Shown: positions 52,819 through 62,852, counted from the first letter of the stretch. The stretch: 64,000 nt of DNA from an uncultured Shewanella sp. (GCF_947501665.1 NZ_CANMWS010000028.1:16718-80717), one strand, 5' to 3'. Made by a program: numbers and translations. The notes: generated by a model from the sequence alone, not told the origin.

Positions 52819-54792
52819 TTACTTTGCAGGAGACTCAGCCGCATCACCTTTGTCGTCAGGCTTAGGATCTGAAGTCGACTCATCAGAAGCCGCAGGCTCA
52901 GCTGATTGGGTAGAGACTGTTTCTCCATCCGTATCATTTGCACCATTGTCATTTGAATTATCTTCATCCTTTTGCCATTCAGCAGGTTTACGTACTTCAC
53001 GCCTTTCCATCAAATCATCAATTTGATCTGCATCAATGGTTTCATATTTCATTAACGCATCTTTCATCGCGTGAAGTATGTCCATATTGTCATTAAGGAA
53101 ACGGCTTGCTCTGTCATAGTTTTCAGCAATAATCTGCTTCACTTCAGCATCAATAATGCTGGCGGTATCATCTGACATATGCTGGGTTTTACCCATGCTA
53201 CGACCTAAAAACACTTCGTTGTCATCTTCCGCGTATAGCACAGGCCCTAACTTTTCAGAAAAGCCCCATTGGGTAACCATGTTACGCGCGATTGACGTAG
53301 CGTATTTAATGTCTTGAGAAGCACCGGTTGAGACTTTTTCACTGCCGTAAATAATCTCTTCAGCAAGACGTCCACCATAAGCCACTGAAATTTGACTCTC
53401 TAGCTTACGTCGACTTTGGCTAATTTGATCCGCTTCAGGTAAGAAGAAGGTCACCCCTAAGGCACGACCACGAGGAATAATCGTCACCTTATGCACAGGA
53501 TCGTGCTCAGGCACTAAACACCCCACAATAGCATGACCCGCTTCATGATAAGCGGTCATTTCTTTTTCTTCTTCAGACATCACCATAGTGCGGCGCTCTG
53601 CACCCATCATGATTTTATCTTTTGCGCTTTCAAACTCTTCCATGCTCACTAAACGACGGTTACCACGTGCGGCAAATAGCGCTGCTTCATTCACAAGGTT
53701 AGCTAAATCAGCCCCTGAGAATCCAGGCGTACCACGTGCAATAACGCTGGCTTTCACACCATCCGCTAATGGCACTTTTCGCATATGCACTTTCAAAATT
53801 TGTTCACGACCACGCACATCCGGTAAACCTACGACCACTTGACGGTCAAAACGCCCTGGACGCAGCAATGCCGCATCTAATACGTCTGGACGGTTAGTCG
53901 CTGCAATGACAATCACACCTTCATTGCCTTCAAAGCCATCCATCTCAACCAACATTTGGTTCAAGGTTTGCTCACGCTCATCATGACCCCCACCCACACC
54001 GGCACCACGTTGACGACCCACTGCATCGATTTCATCGATAAAAATGATACAAGGTGCCGATTTTTTTGCTTGTTCAAACATGTCACGGACACGAGATGCA
54101 CCCACACCGACAAACATTTCAACAAAATCCGATCCTGAAATCGTAAAGAAAGGCACTTTCGCCTCACCAGCAATCGCTTTTGCCAATAAGGTTTTACCTG
54201 TACCTGGTGGGCCAACTAACAAGACACCTGTTGGAATACGGCCACCCAGCTTTTGAAAACGCGTCGGCTCTTTTAAGTAATCCACCAACTCTTTAACGTC
54301 TTCTTTGGCTTCATCACAGCCAGCCACATCGCCAAAAGTCGTCTTGATTTGCTCTTCGCCCATCAATTTGGCTTTACTTTTACCAAAGGACATGGCGCCT
54401 TTACCGCCACCACCTTGCATTTGGCGCATAAAGAAAATCCAGACACCAATCAACAACAGCATTGGGAACCAAGAAATGAATATTTGGGTTAAGAAGCCTG
54501 ATTTTTCTGCTTCTTCGCCCTTCATTTTGACGCCTTTACGGTCAAGATCATTAATCAAATCTTGATCGTAGATTGGCATAATAGTGGTAAATTTATCACC
54601 ATTTGTCTTAATGCCATCAATGGTACGTTGATCGCTTTGTATTTGAACGGATCCTATCTGTCCAGTACGCACATCATCTAAGAAAGTCGAATAGTCCATC
54701 TTCTGCGTTGATTGCGAAGAGGGGGAATAGCCCTGGAAGACTGATATCAGCACAACAGCGATAACAACCCAGAGAATTAAATTTTTTGCCAT
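52819..54792 (-). CDS. ftsH: ATP-dependent zinc metalloprotease FtsH
   Basis: Membrane-bound AAA+ protease for quality control and LpxC turnover. 657 residues from ATG 54792 (MAKNLILWVVIAVV). Two membrane helices flank a periplasmic domain. AAA module with GPPGTGKT, FIDEIDAVG and the second-region-of-homology arginines in RPGRFDRQV; zinc site HEAGH. The tail is acidic and S/D/A-rich. It follows rlmE on the same strand with a 55-nt gap, as in E. coli. Confidence 0.98.
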   Translation of the reverse strand: MAKNLILWVVIAVVLISVFQGYSPSSQSTQKMDYSTFLDDVRTGQIGSVQIQSDQRTIDGIKTNGDKFTTIMPIYDQDLINDLDRKGVKMKGEEAEKSGFLTQIFISWFPMLLLIGVWIFFMRQMQGGGGKGAMSFGKSKAKLMGEEQIKTTFGDVAGCDEAKEDVKELVDYLKEPTRFQKLGGRIPTGVLLVGPPGTGKTLLAKAIAGEAKVPFFTISGSDFVEMFVGVGASRVRDMFEQAKKSAPCIIFIDEIDAVGRQRGAGVGGGHDEREQTLNQMLVEMDGFEGNEGVIVIAATNRPDVLDAALLRPGRFDRQVVVGLPDVRGREQILKVHMRKVPLADGVKASVIARGTPGFSGADLANLVNEAALFAARGNRRLVSMEEFESAKDKIMMGAERRTMVMSEEEKEMTAYHEAGHAIVGCLVPEHDPVHKVTIIPRGRALGVTFFLPEADQISQSRRKLESQISVAYGGRLAEEIIYGSEKVSTGASQDIKYATSIARNMVTQWGFSEKLGPVLYAEDDNEVFLGRSMGKTQHMSDDTASIIDAEVKQIIAENYDRASRFLNDNMDILHAMKDALMKYETIDADQIDDLMERREVRKPAEWQKDEDNSNDNGANDTDGETVSTQSAEPAASDESTSDPKPDDKGDAAESPAK

Positions 54793-54847
54793 ATCACTCA
54801 AATTACTAGACCTCATTTTCAGTCTTTCGGTTACTAAGCTTAGGGTA

Positions 54848-55477
54848 CTACAACTTGTACCCTGTCGCCACTAAATAGACTTCACGTGAACGTGCCCGCG
54901 AAGAATCCGGCTTACGGGTTTTTACAGTTTTAAATGCTTGTTTTACAGCTTTCATATAGTCATCAAAGCCTTCCCCCTGAAAAACTTTAACGGCAAAACA
55001 ACCATTTGGCGCTAAAACTTGATGGCACATATCCAGTGCTAACTCGACTAAATACATCGCTCTAGGCTGATCAACACCGCCCGAACCACTCATGTTCGGT
55101 GCCATATCAGATAATACCACGTCCACTTTAGCATCGCCGACTCGCGTTAATAATGCATCAAGGACTTTTTCTTCTCGAAAATCGCCCTGTAGAAAATCAA
55201 CGCCAACGATAGGATCCATAGGCAGAATATCACAGGCAATCACTTTACCTGAATCTCCCGCTAATTTCACCGCTACTTGTGACCAGCCTCCCGGCGCGGC
55301 CCCTAAATCCACCACGGTCATACCTTGGCGAATGAGTTTATCCTTGTCTTGGATTTCTTCTAATTTAAACGCGGCACGTGAACGTAAACCTCGCTTCTGA
55401 GCTAATTTAACATAATGATCATCAAAATGTTCTTGCATCCAACGAGACGAACTCGCTGTTCGTTTTTTACCTGACAT
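54848..55477 (-). CDS. rlmE: 23S rRNA (uridine(2552)-2'-O)-methyltransferase
   Basis: Heat-shock rRNA methyltransferase (RrmJ/FtsJ). 209 residues, identical in length to E. coli. SAM site VVDLGAAPGGWSQVA; catalytic K-D-K-E residues in SRAAFKLEEI, LSDMAPNMSG, AVKVFQGEG and RSREVYLV. Divergent from yhbY across 92 nt. Confidence 0.98.
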   Translation of the reverse strand: MSGKKRTASSSRWMQEHFDDHYVKLAQKRGLRSRAAFKLEEIQDKDKLIRQGMTVVDLGAAPGGWSQVAVKLAGDSGKVIACDILPMDPIVGVDFLQGDFREEKVLDALLTRVGDAKVDVVLSDMAPNMSGSGGVDQPRAMYLVELALDMCHQVLAPNGCFAVKVFQGEGFDDYMKAVKQAFKTVKTRKPDSSRARSREVYLVATGYKL

Positions 55478-55569
55478 TTAAAAATCCGCAACAAATGAGA
55501 GTTACATAAGAGCTATATAAGGGTAGAATAGCGTCTTTTCAACAGTAACTCAGCATAAAGTTGGTATAA

Positions 55570-55872
55570 ATGAACTTAACAACCAAACAAAAACAGCACT
55601 TAAAAGGCTTAGCCCACAGTTTAAAGCCTGTAGTGATGCTTGGTTCTAATGGTCTAACTGAAGGTGTACTGGCTGAAATTGATAGCGCACTCTCTCATCA
55701 TGAACTGATTAAAGTGAAAGTAGCCTCTGCAGACAGAGAGCTAAAAAATGCAATCGTCGATGCCATTATCCGTGAAACACAAGCCGTCAAAGTCCAAATG
55801 ATTGGCCATGTGCTTGTTTTATTCCGTCAATCTGAAGAAATGAAGATTGCGGTTCCTCAAGCTCGTAAATAA
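55570..55872 (+). CDS. yhbY: YhbY-family RNA-binding protein (CRS1-YhbY domain)
   Basis: Small pre-50S-associated RNA-binding protein. 100 residues with the KH-like CRS1-YhbY fold: LTTKQKQHLKGLAHSLKPVVMLGSNGLTEGVLAEIDSALSHHELIKVKV and the GxxG-type turn. Divergent from rlmE, as in E. coli. Followed by a strong terminator. Confidence 0.96.
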   Translation: MNLTTKQKQHLKGLAHSLKPVVMLGSNGLTEGVLAEIDSALSHHELIKVKVASADRELKNAIVDAIIRETQAVKVQMIGHVLVLFRQSEEMKIAVPQARK

Positions 55873-55896
55873 ACTTGTTATTGAAAATGAAATACT

Positions 55897-55924
55897 AAAA
55901 AGCCGCTATCAATAGCGGCTTTTT
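55897..55924. terminator. Bidirectional terminator between yhbY and secF
   Basis: AAAAAGCCGCTAT and ATAGCGGCTTTTT form a perfect stem between two convergent genes, with A- and T-runs at both ends. Confidence 0.9.
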
Positions 55925-55964
55925 TTAGGACTAAAGGCCCCTGATATATAAATCGTTACAAAAA

Positions 55965-56888
55965 TTATGGCGTTTCAGGTAAGGCTTCAACTTTATAATG
56001 CTCGGGCAATAATCCCAGCTTTTCAGGTAATACCGTCCCCACTGAAATTGATGACCAAGTCCCTGTTAAAATACCAATGAACATGGCGATAGAAAACCCT
56101 TCCAATGGTGATCCTCCCATTATCCACAAAGCGATGACTGTCAGTAATGTGGTGCCAGATGTAACCATAGTACGTGAAAATGTCGCCAATACCGCTTCAT
56201 TATTCACATCAACGGTTTTTGCATTCGGTTTCGCTATTAAGACTTCACGAATTCTATCGGCAATAATGATCGAGTCATTCAATGAGTAGCCTAAAATCGC
56301 TAGTATTGCCGCCAATACCGTTAAATTAAACTCCATCTGACTGAGTGAAAAGAAAGCCAATACAAAAATAACATCGTGGACCAGTGCACATAATGAACCT
56401 GCCGCTAAGCGCCACTCAAAGCGATAACTCAAGTACCCTAAAATACACAACATCGCAATCAATAACGCTAATCCCCCTTGCTCGGCAAGCTCTTGACCCA
56501 CTTGAGGGCCCACGACACTTGAATTCACTAATTGAACATGACTGTCTAATGGGCTGAGTACTTGCTTAACATCAAGCACAGAAGTATTAGCACTATTTGA
56601 ATCAATATTTTTAACGCTATCAGGTAACCCGTAACGAATCACCCAACGCCCGGGCTCTCCGGCTGAGATCACACTGACATCTTGTTTTGATGCCGCATTC
56701 ATTAAGGGTTGAATTTCACTGGCCGTGATTTTAGGACTCATGGTCACTTCGGCCACCACCCCTCCCGTGAAATCTAAGCCCCAATTAAACCCTTTCACCG
56801 CAATGATACTCAAAGATAGGATCACAACAGCCACTGATATAGCGCTAGAAAGATGACGCCACTTAGTTAATCTATTAATATTTTTCAT
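55965..56888 (-). CDS. secF: Protein translocase subunit SecF
   Basis: Inner-membrane RND-like partner of SecD, using the proton or sodium gradient to pull exported proteins. 307 residues; N-terminal helix, the family motif GLDFTGGVVAEV, then helices with YSLNDSIIIADRIRE and the end region. Start 3 nt after the secD stop. No yajC precedes the pair, unlike the classical yajC-secD-secF locus, so this may be an additional secDF set. Confidence 0.94.
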   Translation of the reverse strand: MKNINRLTKWRHLSSAISVAVVILSLSIIAVKGFNWGLDFTGGVVAEVTMSPKITASEIQPLMNAASKQDVSVISAGEPGRWVIRYGLPDSVKNIDSNSANTSVLDVKQVLSPLDSHVQLVNSSVVGPQVGQELAEQGGLALLIAMLCILGYLSYRFEWRLAAGSLCALVHDVIFVLAFFSLSQMEFNLTVLAAILAILGYSLNDSIIIADRIREVLIAKPNAKTVDVNNEAVLATFSRTMVTSGTTLLTVIALWIMGGSPLEGFSIAMFIGILTGTWSSISVGTVLPEKLGLLPEHYKVEALPETP

Positions 56889-56891
56889 CTT

Positions 56892-58706
56892 TTACACCTT
56901 CAGATTACGCTTTGTGTTACGCCCATACACCATATTAATGATGACTCTTGAAGCAAAAATGCCCGTAAACATACTCGTCAGCAAACCGAGACCCAATGTC
57001 AATGCAAAGCCTTGAATGGGGCCGTTACCGATGGAATATAATACGACTGCGGTGATCATCGTGGTAAAGTTAGCATCAATAATCGTTGAAAAAGCGCTGT
57101 CAAATCCGCGATCAATGGATTGAGCAAAACTCCTACCCTCTTTCATTTTATCTTTAATTCGCTCAAAGATAATCACATTGGTATCCACCGCCATACCAAC
57201 AGTCAATACAAGCCCAGCAATACCGGGTAGGGTTAATACCGCACCAGGAATAAGCGCCAATAAACCAAAGAGCAATACCATATTGCCGATTAATGCAACA
57301 TTCGCCACCCAACCTAAACGTCTATACCAAAGAGCCATAAATAATAAGGTTATGCTGATCCCAAGGCCTAACGCTGCAAAACCATTTTCAATATTTTCAG
57401 CCCCTAAGCTTGGGCCAATCGTCCGCTCTTCCACCATTAATACCGGCGCTGTCATCGAACCTGCACGTAATAGTAACGCGAGTTGCTGTGCATCTTGATA
57501 ACTGCCAGCCCCTGTGATCCTGAATCTATCCCCCAATTGCGATTGTATCGTCGCGACACTGATAATTTCAGTTGTTTGTTTCGCCTTTCCATTCACATCT
57601 CGGCTATATTCGCTATAGGCTGTCGCCATTGGATTACCTACATTCGCACGAGAAAAATCAGACATGATTTTTCCACCTTCGCTGTCTAAGGTAATATTGA
57701 CCTCTGCTCGGCCCATTTCATCGGTGCCCGCTCTGGCATCAACAATATGTTCCCCTCCTAAAACCGGACGACGAGACACGGACACAGGCATGCCTGATTT
57801 ATCGTTTAGGATCTTCGTATTCACAGCGCCCGTATTTTTAACGGCATAAAAGGCTAAACTCGCAGTCGCTCCAATGACATTCTTTGCCGCAGCAGGATCT
57901 TGCACGCCCGGCAACTCAATGCGAATACGATGTTCACCTTGTCGCTGCACCATGGCCTCTGTGATCCCAAGCTGCTCAATTCGACTGCGCATAACTTGTA
58001 AGTTTTGCTGCACTGTTAGATTACGAATATTGACTCTTTCATCAGGTTTTAACACCAAGGCCAACCCTTTATCCCCAAAGTTTGTCACTTGCCATTGCGC
58101 ATAATTGGTTTTAAAGAAAGTCCGTAATTCTCCTCGTACATCTTTACCCGACAGTGAAATATGTATCCCCTGTTCCGGCGCTTTAGTGACCCCTACCCCC
58201 CGTAACTTTTGCTGACGCACAAATTGACGAACAGCATCCATTAATTGACTTTGATGGGCGCTATAAACAGGCGTCACATCCACATCTAATAAAAACTGGA
58301 CGCCTCCTCGTAAATCCAGACCTAATTTAATGGGCTCAAATCCCATATTCGTTAACCATGCTGGCGCTGCAGGTACCAGCGCTAAGGTCAATTCAGACGT
58401 ATCAGATGTCTTCTTAGCTAATATATCTTTAGCCTGTGTTTGCTGCTGAGCATCTTCAAGCACCACCACAGTATTTTTATCATTTTGAGTAATTCGTTTT
58501 ACTTTAATGCCCGCTTCTTGCAATTTAAGCTGCAACGCAACAGGGGATTGCAACAAACCCGACTGATTGCTGATCTGCACTGCGGCATCTTCGCCGTACC
58601 AAGTTGGAAGCGCGCTCAATAGCATAATCACTAAAGTCACGATTAAAACGATATATTGCCATGCTGAATACTTATTCAATATTTTATGTTTGTGTTTATT
58701 ATTCAT
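56892..58706 (-). CDS. secD: Protein translocase subunit SecD
   Basis: Partner of SecF with a large periplasmic P1 domain. 604 residues from ATG 58706; an ATG at 58715 in frame is the alternative and the ribosome sites do not decide. N-terminal helix (WQYIVLIVTLVIMLLSALP), GEDAAVQIS, KLGLDLRGGVQFLLDVD, RIELPGVQDPAAAKNVIGATASL, RAGSMTAPVLMVEERTIGPSLG, and helix 4 MAVDTNVIIFERIKDKMKEG with the ion-translocation Asp. Operon with secF only. A second SecDF pair is known in Vibrio; that this one is a paralog is inference. Confidence 0.94.
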   Translation of the reverse strand: MNNKHKHKILNKYSAWQYIVLIVTLVIMLLSALPTWYGEDAAVQISNQSGLLQSPVALQLKLQEAGIKVKRITQNDKNTVVVLEDAQQQTQAKDILAKKTSDTSELTLALVPAAPAWLTNMGFEPIKLGLDLRGGVQFLLDVDVTPVYSAHQSQLMDAVRQFVRQQKLRGVGVTKAPEQGIHISLSGKDVRGELRTFFKTNYAQWQVTNFGDKGLALVLKPDERVNIRNLTVQQNLQVMRSRIEQLGITEAMVQRQGEHRIRIELPGVQDPAAAKNVIGATASLAFYAVKNTGAVNTKILNDKSGMPVSVSRRPVLGGEHIVDARAGTDEMGRAEVNITLDSEGGKIMSDFSRANVGNPMATAYSEYSRDVNGKAKQTTEIISVATIQSQLGDRFRITGAGSYQDAQQLALLLRAGSMTAPVLMVEERTIGPSLGAENIENGFAALGLGISITLLFMALWYRRLGWVANVALIGNMVLLFGLLALIPGAVLTLPGIAGLVLTVGMAVDTNVIIFERIKDKMKEGRSFAQSIDRGFDSAFSTIIDANFTTMITAVVLYSIGNGPIQGFALTLGLGLLTSMFTGIFASRVIINMVYGRNTKRNLKV

Positions 58707-58892
58707 AAATCTCATTACCTAAAGACAGCAGCAGATATTATCCGCGCTGGATCACTCATACTTTTATTGGAAGCTATGCTCGACAAGACAATAAAAAATC
58801 ATTAGCTGTGACACATCAAGGTATCGATATGCAGCCACACTTTCATTGCTAAGAAATTTTATAGACTGAGCACGTGTTGATAAGCTAAAGCG

Positions 58893-59435
58893 TTAGCTGA
58901 TTTGCTGTGTAAAGCGGTAGATAAGATTCGACTCTTTCCAGCCCGACACACGCGCGTGAGTAGAAGAGGTCGTTAAAAACCATGACGGATGGTTAGCATC
59001 AATACGATAACCCGCTTTAAAAAGGGGGATCTCGGGTGGAGAAAATTCAAAAGCTAATTGATATTGAGGCTGAATTTCAACCAAATCGTGTTGAATAAAG
59101 CTCAGGTAAACCTGAGTGCCTAATGGGACAAATGTCGCCCCTCGATTCACTGGTACTGAATTTGAGGTTGGCGATACAGGTTGATGAGCAATATCTTGAG
59201 TGTGACTCACTTTTGAAGGGCTTGGCTGATTAGCCATTTTTTCATGAATAAGCAATGGCTTTTCAGACGTGGCTGAATAACTTACGTTTGCTTGGTGTAA
59301 CGCGTTAGTCGTCAATGTTGCTACGTCAGTATGATCCTCAATAGGTAACATTATTTTTTCTGTGCACGCATATGCGTTAATGCAAAGCATTAAGGCAATA
59401 CAAAAAATAGCGAACACTTGTTTAAATAAATTCAA
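58893..59435 (-). CDS. Uncharacterised secreted protein
   Basis: 180 residues that I do not recognise. The N-terminus is a signal peptide (MNLFKQVFAIFCIALML..NAYA) cut just before Cys24; the lipobox is poor (AYAC), so ordinary cleavage is more likely than lipidation. The middle (65-100) is P/S/H/Q-rich and probably disordered. The C-terminal 80 residues have alternating polar/hydrophobic strands (TQVYLSFIQHDLVEIQPQYQLAFEFSPPEIPLFKAGYRID..WFL) compatible with a small beta domain. It lies between greA and secD on the same strand, behind the greA terminator, with 186 nt to secD. Confidence 0.75.
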   Translation of the reverse strand: MNLFKQVFAIFCIALMLCINAYACTEKIMLPIEDHTDVATLTTNALHQANVSYSATSEKPLLIHEKMANQPSPSKVSHTQDIAHQPVSPTSNSVPVNRGATFVPLGTQVYLSFIQHDLVEIQPQYQLAFEFSPPEIPLFKAGYRIDANHPSWFLTTSSTHARVSGWKESNLIYRFTQQIS

Positions 59436-59606
59436 TACCTAAACCACTCTTTATAATGTTTCATGTTTCATGTTTGATTTATGGGCATACAAGCCAATAA
59501 ATCAAAGTAAGATAACGCAAAACAGCATACTCCCTTCATTAAGGGATAACAATGGAGACGCAGTATAGAAGGCAATAGAGCAAAAATAAAAACAAAAATG
59601 TAACAA

Positions 59607-59631
59607 AAAGCCGCTAACAAATAGCGGCTTT
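59607..59631 (-). terminator. Rho-independent terminator of greA
   Basis: AAAGCCGCTA and TAGCGGCTTT form a 10-bp stem with a 5-nt loop; the minus strand continues with TTTTTG. It lies 43 nt beyond the greA stop. Confidence 0.85.
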
Positions 59632-59659
59632 ATTACAAGTGATTAAATTTAAAATTAAA

Positions 59660-59677
59660 TAACCTGAAATCGGGTTA
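59660..59677 (-). repeat. Dispersed palindrome-like repeat, copy D, overlapping the greA stop codon
   Basis: TAACCTGAAATCGGGTTA: outer arms TAACC/GGTTA are perfectly inverted. It belongs to the same loose family as 10069-10088 and 19966-19985. The last three bases are the greA stop codon. Confidence 0.45.
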
Positions 59678-60151
59678 AATATAATCGACACGTATAATTT
59701 CGTAATCCGTTTTACCACCTGGTGTTTCAATGGTAATTTCATCATCGAGGTTCTTGCCAACCAAGCCTCTTGCAATGGGTGAGCTCACTGAAATTAGATT
59801 CTCTTTAATATTCGCTTCATCATCACCCACAATGCGGTACGTCATTTCTTCATCGGTATCGATATTCAAAATGGTCACTGTGACACCAAAAATCACTCGC
59901 CCAGTATTAGGCATCTTGGTGACATCAATAATCTGTGCATTCGATAATTTACCTTCAATGTCACGGATCCTGGCTTCACAAATCCCCTGTTCTTCCCGCG
60001 CCGCATGATATTCTGCATTCTCTTTTAAATCACCAAGTTCTCTCGCTGTGCCGATTGCCTCAGTAATTTTAGGGCGACGCTCAAATTTAAGGTGGTCTAG
60101 TTCTTTACGCAACATATCCGCGCCGATCACAGTCATTGGAACCTTATTCAT
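59675..60151 (-). CDS. greA: Transcription elongation factor GreA
   Basis: Stimulates cleavage of back-tracked transcripts by RNA polymerase. 158 residues, the standard size. N-terminal coiled coil with GDLKENAEYHAAREEQG carrying the acidic tip, then the FKBP-like domain MPNTGRVIFGVTVTILNIDTDEEMTYRIVGDDEAN and SPIARGLVGK. The ATG begins MNKVPMTVIGADMLRKEL. Confidence 0.98.
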   Translation of the reverse strand: MNKVPMTVIGADMLRKELDHLKFERRPKITEAIGTARELGDLKENAEYHAAREEQGICEARIRDIEGKLSNAQIIDVTKMPNTGRVIFGVTVTILNIDTDEEMTYRIVGDDEANIKENLISVSSPIARGLVGKNLDDEITIETPGGKTDYEIIRVDYI

Positions 60152-60505
60152 AATTCTCTTTCGTCTCCTTTAAAACAAAAGCATCCCATGTCGATCGCCA
60201 GTCTCGAATGATCAACACAAGTAAAATAATATATTAAGGGTATTTTATACTTGAGAAGGAAGAAATGTATAGCCCCTAATCAAGTGAAAAAAGACCAAAA
60301 TAAGGCAATCAGTAATAAAATAAACGCTCAAAGTTGACCAATGGAGGTATCATGGAACTCGCTGCACACTTCCTTCACCCTCTATTTTGGCTCATTTGAA
60401 CTACCTTAAGCAAAACTTTCACAAACGATTGTATAACACTTCATTTTCAACTTTGGTTTTATTTAGCCCAAATGCCTATTTATCCCTGAAAGTCGAATAT
60501 CAATT
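60152..60505. other. Intergenic region between greA and the TonB-dependent receptor
   Basis: Holds the divergent promoters of greA and the receptor. Apart from the Fur-like box just to the right I see no RNA gene, repeat or further coding frame in it. Confidence 0.4.
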
Positions 60506-60524
60506 GAAAATAATTATCATTACT
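60506..60524. promoter_or_regulatory. Fur-box-like operator upstream of the TonB-dependent receptor
   Basis: GAAAATAATTATCATTACT matches the 19-bp Fur consensus at 14 positions, with the right half ATCATTA intact. It lies 132 nt before the receptor start, where it could overlap a promoter. This points to iron-responsive repression; a Zur-type palindrome was not seen. Confidence 0.65.
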
Positions 60525-60656
60525 GTCACGGCGATTATCATGGATTGAATACGCTACATCAGACCTTAAGTGAAAACATACTCACAACTATTCAATCTCT
60601 TTATTGACTACATACATTTTGCCTTCATTTTATAGGCAATTATCGAGACCGAATTA

Positions 60657-62852
60657 ATGTTTAATCATACATCAATGGCATTGGCTATTATCTTTGCCCT
60701 TCAATCAAGTCCTTTACTGGCACAAGAACAAAAAACAATAACCAATAATGGCACTGAACCACAAACCAATCAAAAAGACGACACACAAGCAATTGAAAAA
60801 ATGACCGTTCATGGTGTACGTCAACGCTTAGAAAAAGCCGGTATGCTCTCAGATAGCATCATGAAAACCGAAGTCATTAGCAGCGAATTAATGAATAATA
60901 AAAATGCGGTTAATTTGACTGAAGCCATTAACAATACCCCTGGTGTCAGAGTCTCTAATGAATGTTCTATGTGCGGAGTTAAACGCATCATGCTCAATGG
61001 ACTTCGAGGCGAGCAGACGACCATTTTAGTCGATGGGCTGCCCGTTCATGCCATGATAGCGGGTTACTACGCCGTTGATGCCATTCCCACAACAGGTTTG
61101 GATCGTATTGAAGTGGCTCGCGGCGCAGGTGCTTCACTCATTGCGCCTGAGGCCATTGGCGGCACCATTAATATCATCACTAAAACGGCCATTGAAAATA
61201 GCGCCACAGTCGATGCCTCCATCGGTGAAAACGGTAACCGTAAGATCGGCATATTAGGCACAGGTGTCAGTGAAGATGGCCGAACCCTCGCCACCTTGAC
61301 CGCCCAATATGACGATCGCAATCAAGTCGATGAAGATAACAATTTCGTCAACGAATCACCCAGTCAAGATAATCGAACCTTTAGCTTACGTTTATCACAT
61401 GATATTACCGATAACGACAATGTCATCTTACGTTACGCCAATGTTCAATCTGAAGTCTTTGGTGGTCCTATGCTGGGCAATACGTTTGCCGATGGCGCTG
61501 CGACCAGCGCAGATAATGTGATCGCCACTTTTGATGATATTCCATCTGATATGTTGTTTAAAGACGGTGATGTTCGTAATCAATTTATCGGTAAAGCATG
61601 GGAAACCACGGAATGGGTCAAAACCCAACGTGATGAGCTCTCTTTAAGCTGGCTCAGTGCCTTAAATGATGACTGGAACATGACATTATCAGGCAGTTAT
61701 TCCGATCATACTCAAGACTCATTCTATGAAGGCTTTAGTTATTACGCTGAAGATACCATGTGGTATGTCGATGCACGATTTAATTATTTCCTCAATGAAG
61801 CGCACTTACTCACTTTCGGTCTCGATAAGCGCACAGAAGAAATGCGCTCTCACTCTAGCGGCGAAAATGAACCTGACTATGTCAGCGATGCCTTTGACTA
61901 TGATGTACTGGGCCTTTATTTGCAAGACACTTGGCAAGCCAGCGATAAGTTAGAAGTGAATATGGCGCTGCGCTTTGACCATGTTCAGGCAGATTTTATC
62001 GACACCAGCAAACCGGGTAAAGAAATCGATCAGCATATCATCGCTCCACGCATTGATATGAGTTATAGCCACAATGATGAATGGATGTCACGTCTATCTG
62101 CCGGTAAAGGGTATCGTGCTCCTTTATCTTTCTTTGAAACCGATCATGGCGTGCTTGATGCCTCTAAAGGCTTTGAAATTGATGTCGATAAGCTCGAGCG
62201 TTCAAAGTCAGCCACTTATGCTTTAAGCTTTACAGGCGAGCAATTAAGTGTCACCTCATCGGTTGCTTGGACCCAAGTCGATAACCTTGCCATGCTAGAC
62301 GAAACTGATGATGGCGTGCCAAGATTAACCCAACTGGATAAAACCGCCACGGTCACGACCACCGATCTCGCATTAGGTTATGCACTCACCGATAATCTCA
62401 CGCTTAACTTGACCGCCGAGCGTTTCTTCTACGACAGTGCCTTTCAATCCTCTTACGCGATTGCGCCTGTGGAAAAACGCTTAACCTTTTACACTGACTG
62501 GGACATCAATGGCTGGGAAATCTTCACTAACTTAGTGTGGATTGACGCACGGGACTTATCGGATTATGGCTATGACGGTTATAACCAAATCGACAGTAGC
62601 GGTAATGTCGTCACATCATCGAAAAAATCCACTCATGCGCCGTCTTATTGGACCTTTGATTTTAAGATCAGTAAATCCCTTACTGACAGTATCACCTTGT
62701 ATGCAGGCGTGAATAACCTGTTTGATTACACGCAAGTTGATAATGGTGAATCACCGCTGTTTTATGACGATAATGGTGACTATGATGTTGCCTATATTTG
62801 GGGACCACTGCGAGGCCGTGAAGCCTACACAGGTATTCAAGTTACGTTTTAA
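60657..62852 (+). CDS. TonB-dependent outer-membrane receptor with CxxC in the plug domain
   Basis: 731-residue ligand-gated outer-membrane transporter. Signal peptide to about SSPLLA/QEQK; TonB box-like EKMTV; plug domain with LTEAINNTPGVRVSN, then Cys103 and Cys106 (ECSMCG), RIMLNGLRGEQTTILVDGLPV and RIEVARGAGASLIAPEAIGGTINIITK; a 22-strand-type barrel ending in an aromatic C-terminus (GIQVTF). The cysteine pair is not part of the classical siderophore-receptor plug. ATG 60657 and an in-frame ATG at 60675 both give a signal peptide. It is preceded by a Fur-like box and followed at 121 nt by a thioredoxin-like gene. The ligand is unknown; a metal complex is plausible. Confidence 0.92.
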   Translation: MFNHTSMALAIIFALQSSPLLAQEQKTITNNGTEPQTNQKDDTQAIEKMTVHGVRQRLEKAGMLSDSIMKTEVISSELMNNKNAVNLTEAINNTPGVRVSNECSMCGVKRIMLNGLRGEQTTILVDGLPVHAMIAGYYAVDAIPTTGLDRIEVARGAGASLIAPEAIGGTINIITKTAIENSATVDASIGENGNRKIGILGTGVSEDGRTLATLTAQYDDRNQVDEDNNFVNESPSQDNRTFSLRLSHDITDNDNVILRYANVQSEVFGGPMLGNTFADGAATSADNVIATFDDIPSDMLFKDGDVRNQFIGKAWETTEWVKTQRDELSLSWLSALNDDWNMTLSGSYSDHTQDSFYEGFSYYAEDTMWYVDARFNYFLNEAHLLTFGLDKRTEEMRSHSSGENEPDYVSDAFDYDVLGLYLQDTWQASDKLEVNMALRFDHVQADFIDTSKPGKEIDQHIIAPRIDMSYSHNDEWMSRLSAGKGYRAPLSFFETDHGVLDASKGFEIDVDKLERSKSATYALSFTGEQLSVTSSVAWTQVDNLAMLDETDDGVPRLTQLDKTATVTTTDLALGYALTDNLTLNLTAERFFYDSAFQSSYAIAPVEKRLTFYTDWDINGWEIFTNLVWIDARDLSDYGYDGYNQIDSSGNVVTSSKKSTHAPSYWTFDFKISKSLTDSITLYAGVNNLFDYTQVDNGESPLFYDDNGDYDVAYIWGPLRGREAYTGIQVTF

